51,373 nucleotides of DNA. Origin: Deltaproteobacteria bacterium. Lineage in GTDB: Bacteria; Myxococcota_A; Polyangia; Haliangiales; Haliangiaceae. Under the pieces are notes generated by a model that saw only the letters and a list, made by a program, of their open reading frames with translations, ran no database searches and was not told where the DNA came from. Position numbers and translations under genes: made by a program. The stretch is from NCBI GenBank assembly GCA_013813765.1, contig JACCRC010000404.1:1-51373 (forward strand), read 5' to 3'. Below, in pieces: positions 49,373-51,373 of this stretch (the first letter of the stretch is position 1; every line of letters starts with the position of its first letter).

Positions 49373-49782
49373 TCGTTCGAGATCGTCCAAGGTACGACTC
49401 AGGCTCCGAACCCGCAGGCTCGCACGCGTATGTAGGGAAAGCCATCGGGCCACGGCAGCCATCCGGTGCCAGTGGCGAGCCAGCTCCTCGCCTCATACGA
49501 GGACTTCGTCGCCAGATCGATCGTCGCACGCGGCTCCGGGTGGGTAACGCCGACCCATCTTGGTGCTCGATCGCGAGCGGAATCTGCGGCAGGCCGACGA
49601 AGAACCGGGTGGGTAGTCTGCGAACCCAGGGCGCGCGTGCGGCTCACGGATCGAAGGCTTCGCGGCGCCGATCTCGTCGGCGAGCAGGCGGGCTCGTCGC
49701 GTGCCGAGGCGTTGACGGTTGGCGCGCCTCTCGCACTGAAGCGCGGCAAGACCAAGTCGTCAACCTTCACTTCGGAGTCACA
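49373..49782. other. Divergent intergenic region without a supported gene
   Basis: About 410 bases between the NtrC-type regulator and the first secreted-subunit gene. Overlapping frames on both strands exist but are Arg/Ser-rich or lack ribosome sites. A direct repeat CCGGGTGGGTA occurs at 49536-49546 and 49605-49615 and could be a regulator site. A GGAG ribosome site at 49773-49776 serves the downstream gene. No riboswitch could be identified. Confidence 0.4.
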
Positions 49783-50265
49783 GTGTCCAATTCTCGCGTC
49801 CTCAAAAGCATCCTCCTCGTTTCCCTCGCGCTGTCGTCCACGGCGATCGCCGCCACCACGGGCAGCGTCACCCTCGGTGGAAGCGTGTCGTCCACGCTAG
49901 CGATTACGTCGACCGCCACCGCGGCGGCGTCTACGCTCGATCTGTCGACCGGCCAGAAGATCGTCCAGGTCGCCGACCTCGCGATGATCACCAACAACGA
50001 TCAAGGTCTCACGCTGACCGCGACCTCCGGCAACCTGACGAAGACTGGTGGCGCCTCTATCGCGTTTCAGGTCAACGCCGTCGCGGACACCGCGGCCTGT
50101 GTCGAAGCAGATTTCTTGGTCGCCTCGGGTACCAACTATGTTGTGTCGCAGTCCTCGACAGGAGGTGCCATCGCCAAGGACCTCTACATCATGTACACGC
50201 CCGGCGCGACCCAGGACCCGGGCGACTACGCCGGCAGCATCAGCCTGACCGTCTCGGACAACTAG
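49783..50265 (+). CDS. Secreted structural subunit, pilin-like
   Basis: 160 residues from GTG 49783, with GGAG seven bases before it. A signal peptide (about 1-22, SILLVSLALSSTAIA) is followed by a Thr/Ser/Ala/Gly-rich beta domain with few charges (GSVTLGGSVSSTLAITS, LTLTATSGNLTKTGG) and the C-terminal strand PGDYAGSISLTVSDN, typical of fimbrial or surface-fibre subunits with a final donor/acceptor strand. One Cys (AACVEA) is present, so there is no internal disulfide. A similar subunit and a PapD-like chaperone follow, so these genes probably build one fibre or spore-coat-type layer. Confidence 0.75.
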   Translation: MSNSRVLKSILLVSLALSSTAIAATTGSVTLGGSVSSTLAITSTATAAASTLDLSTGQKIVQVADLAMITNNDQGLTLTATSGNLTKTGGASIAFQVNAVADTAACVEADFLVASGTNYVVSQSSTGGAIAKDLYIMYTPGATQDPGDYAGSISLTVSDN

Positions 50266-50281
50266 CTAGCTAGGTCACGTC

Positions 50282-50731
50282 ATGCGGACGGCCTTCGCTA
50301 TCGCGTTCGTGCTCGCGGCCACCACAGCAATGGCTTCCGCGACACCCGCACTCATCGCATCATCCACCGGCAATCCCGGCGCGCTGGTGATGGATGGCGA
50401 AGGCACTTCGTCCACGCGCATCGTCAAGATCGCAACGCTCACGCTCTCGACCGATGACGGCGACGGCCTGACCGTATCGATCACGTCGGGCTCGCTGACC
50501 AAGGCCGACGGCCGTACGCCTGTTCCATTCCAGGTCGTGCTCGTTGCGAGCGGTGCGTCGGCGCCGGTCTCTGGCGAATTCACAACACCCTCGCCGACCA
50601 CGTACACCTGGTCGAACGGCGGTACGGGCGAGGTCGAAATGGATCTCTACATCAAGTACACGTCTGCGTCCCTTCAGGATCCGGGCGCCTATTCGGCAAG
50701 CGTCGACCTTGTCGTCGTCGACAACCCGTAG
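50282..50731 (+). CDS. Second secreted structural subunit, pilin-like
   Basis: 149 residues from ATG 50282. Signal peptide about 1-21 (FVLAATTAMASA). The beta-rich mature region matches the first subunit in order: KIATLTLSTDDGDGLTVSITSGSLTKADG, then the final strand DPGAYSASVDLVVVDNP. The shared LTxxSGxLTK and DPGxY motifs indicate duplication. No Cys. It starts 16 bases after the first subunit ends, in the same operon. Confidence 0.72.
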   Translation: MRTAFAIAFVLAATTAMASATPALIASSTGNPGALVMDGEGTSSTRIVKIATLTLSTDDGDGLTVSITSGSLTKADGRTPVPFQVVLVASGASAPVSGEFTTPSPTTYTWSNGGTGEVEMDLYIKYTSASLQDPGAYSASVDLVVVDNP

Positions 50732-50738
50732 GAGCCCC

Positions 50739-51275
50739 ATGCTGATCATTCGTCTTCTCATCGCCGCCAGCTTGCTCGTTCAGCTCATCGGCGAGCGCAC
50801 GAGCGATGCGTATCGACTCGAGCCGATCTCGCGCGTGTTCGCTCCAACTGGCTCGAAGGCCACGCAGTCCTTCGAGATCAACAACGATGGCAACGAACGC
50901 ATCGCGCTCGTGGTCTCGGTGCAGACGCTGGAACGCGATGATTCGTACGTCGAGACCAATCGCGATGCCGAGGACGAGTTCCTCATCTATCCACCGCAGA
51001 TGGTGTTGTCGCCCGGCAAGCGCCAGACGCTGCGAGTGACCTGGCTCGGCGACACGAACCTGGCCCGCGAGAAGGCATATCGCATCGTCGTCCAGCAGGT
51101 GCCGATCGAACAGCTGGATCCCACAGCGAAGAACACGACGACGCCCGACGGTCGCGTGCGCGTGCTGCTCAATTATCGCGGCACGTTGTTCATCCGACCG
51201 CTGCGTGCAGCGCCAAAGATCTCGATCGAAGCTGCACCCGGGTCGCCTGTTAACGGCGGACGTTTCCCGTCGTGA
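50739..51275 (+). CDS. PapD-like periplasmic chaperone, short form
   Basis: 178 residues from ATG 50739, with GGAG just upstream. Signal region about 1-24. The mature part matches the N-terminal immunoglobulin domain of fimbrial chaperones: LEPISRVFAPTGSKATQSFEI, then FLIYPPQMVLSPGKRQTLRV (the conserved F1 strand and PPxxxLxPG motif). The protein breaks off after LLNYRGTLFIRP, just as the second domain should begin; typical chaperones are about 230-250 residues. A stop at 51273 is followed by a hairpin. Neither other frame continues a recognisable domain, so this is either a truncated gene or a frameshift. An usher gene is not visible. Confidence 0.72.
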   Translation: MLIIRLLIAASLLVQLIGERTSDAYRLEPISRVFAPTGSKATQSFEINNDGNERIALVVSVQTLERDDSYVETNRDAEDEFLIYPPQMVLSPGKRQTLRVTWLGDTNLAREKAYRIVVQQVPIEQLDPTAKNTTTPDGRVRVLLNYRGTLFIRPLRAAPKISIEAAPGSPVNGGRFPS

Positions 51276-51288
51276 TCTGACGGTCGAC

Positions 51289-51315
51289 CGATCACGCCCG
51301 CTGGCGGCGTGATCG
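51289..51315. terminator. Hairpin after the chaperone gene
   Basis: CGATCACGCC (51289-51298), loop of seven, GGCGTGATCG (51306-51315), a perfect 10-base stem starting 14 bases after the chaperone stop. No T-run follows directly; a TTTTTGTT appears about 37 bases on. It may end the fibre operon at this point. Confidence 0.5.
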
Positions 51316-51373
51316 ACTGGTCTTCGCCGGCGGGCGATCAGGATCGAGCTGGTTTTTGTTGCGCCAGGACTCG

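Noticed and set aside
49373-49782. A cyclic-di-GMP riboswitch upstream of the fibre genes
   Set aside because: A GG/CC-rich stretch looked suggestive but the conserved GEMM core could not be found on either strand.
1-51373. CRISPR arrays, insertion sequences or rRNA
   Set aside because: No regularly spaced repeats, transposase motifs or rRNA-like stretches were seen.

Overview
The window is high-GC DNA from a soil or marine Myxococcota bacterium, most likely a Haliangiales/Kofleriaceae relative. This is inferred from the gene content: three Ser/Thr protein kinases with FHA-domain partners, several lipoproteins with D/A/P-rich linkers behind the lipobox, sigma-54 activators, a PATAN (DUF4388) protein, a wax-ester synthase-like acyltransferase and many start/stop overlaps of the GTGA type. 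No rRNA gene, intact tRNA, CRISPR array, transposase or integrase was found.

Left part (1-17,300). An EEP-family phosphodiesterase and a lipoprotein precede a minus-strand operon of a Ser/Thr kinase with a PEGA domain, a protein with a degenerate J domain, and a DnaK paralogue without the C-terminal lid. Divergent to it lie a GAF histidine kinase and a methionine-branch pair: a MetX-like acyltransferase fused to homoserine dehydrogenase, then a PLP-dependent cystathionine gamma-synthase-type enzyme. Two GGGGTCGGACCCC repeats separate this pair from an ECF sigma factor/FecR-TPR operon and three tandem, distantly similar outer-membrane barrel genes.

Middle (17,300-43,350). A six-TM receptor-like kinase; an FHA-winged-helix regulator; a Kef-type oxidoreductase/K+ efflux pair; a porin; a PATAN-J-TPR scaffold protein with DNA-level tandem repeats; a znuABC zinc importer; a soluble KAP-type NTPase; a WS/DGAT acyltransferase; a YchJ-like protein; a membrane protein with HEAQH; a HAD lipoprotein; a kinase-beta-propeller/FHA-sigma-54 activator operon; a two-gene secreted/lipoprotein operon; a 58-residue CPXCG zinc-ribbon protein; and one gene that appears frameshifted.

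Right part (43,352-51,373). A 42-bp fragment on the minus strand has the exact structure of the 3' half of tRNA-Arg(CCT), beginning at the anticodon loop. That is what tyrosine-recombinase integration leaves at one end of an island. From there to the window end GC content is lower in sampled lines, and the content is accessory: a toxin-antitoxin pair, a globin-like/PAS/histidine kinase/REC/REC/EAL protein, an NtrC-type regulator encoded upstream of it, and a secreted-subunit/PapD-like chaperone cluster whose chaperone is short. I read this as the chromosome-island junction, with the intact tRNA and integrase expected beyond the right edge.
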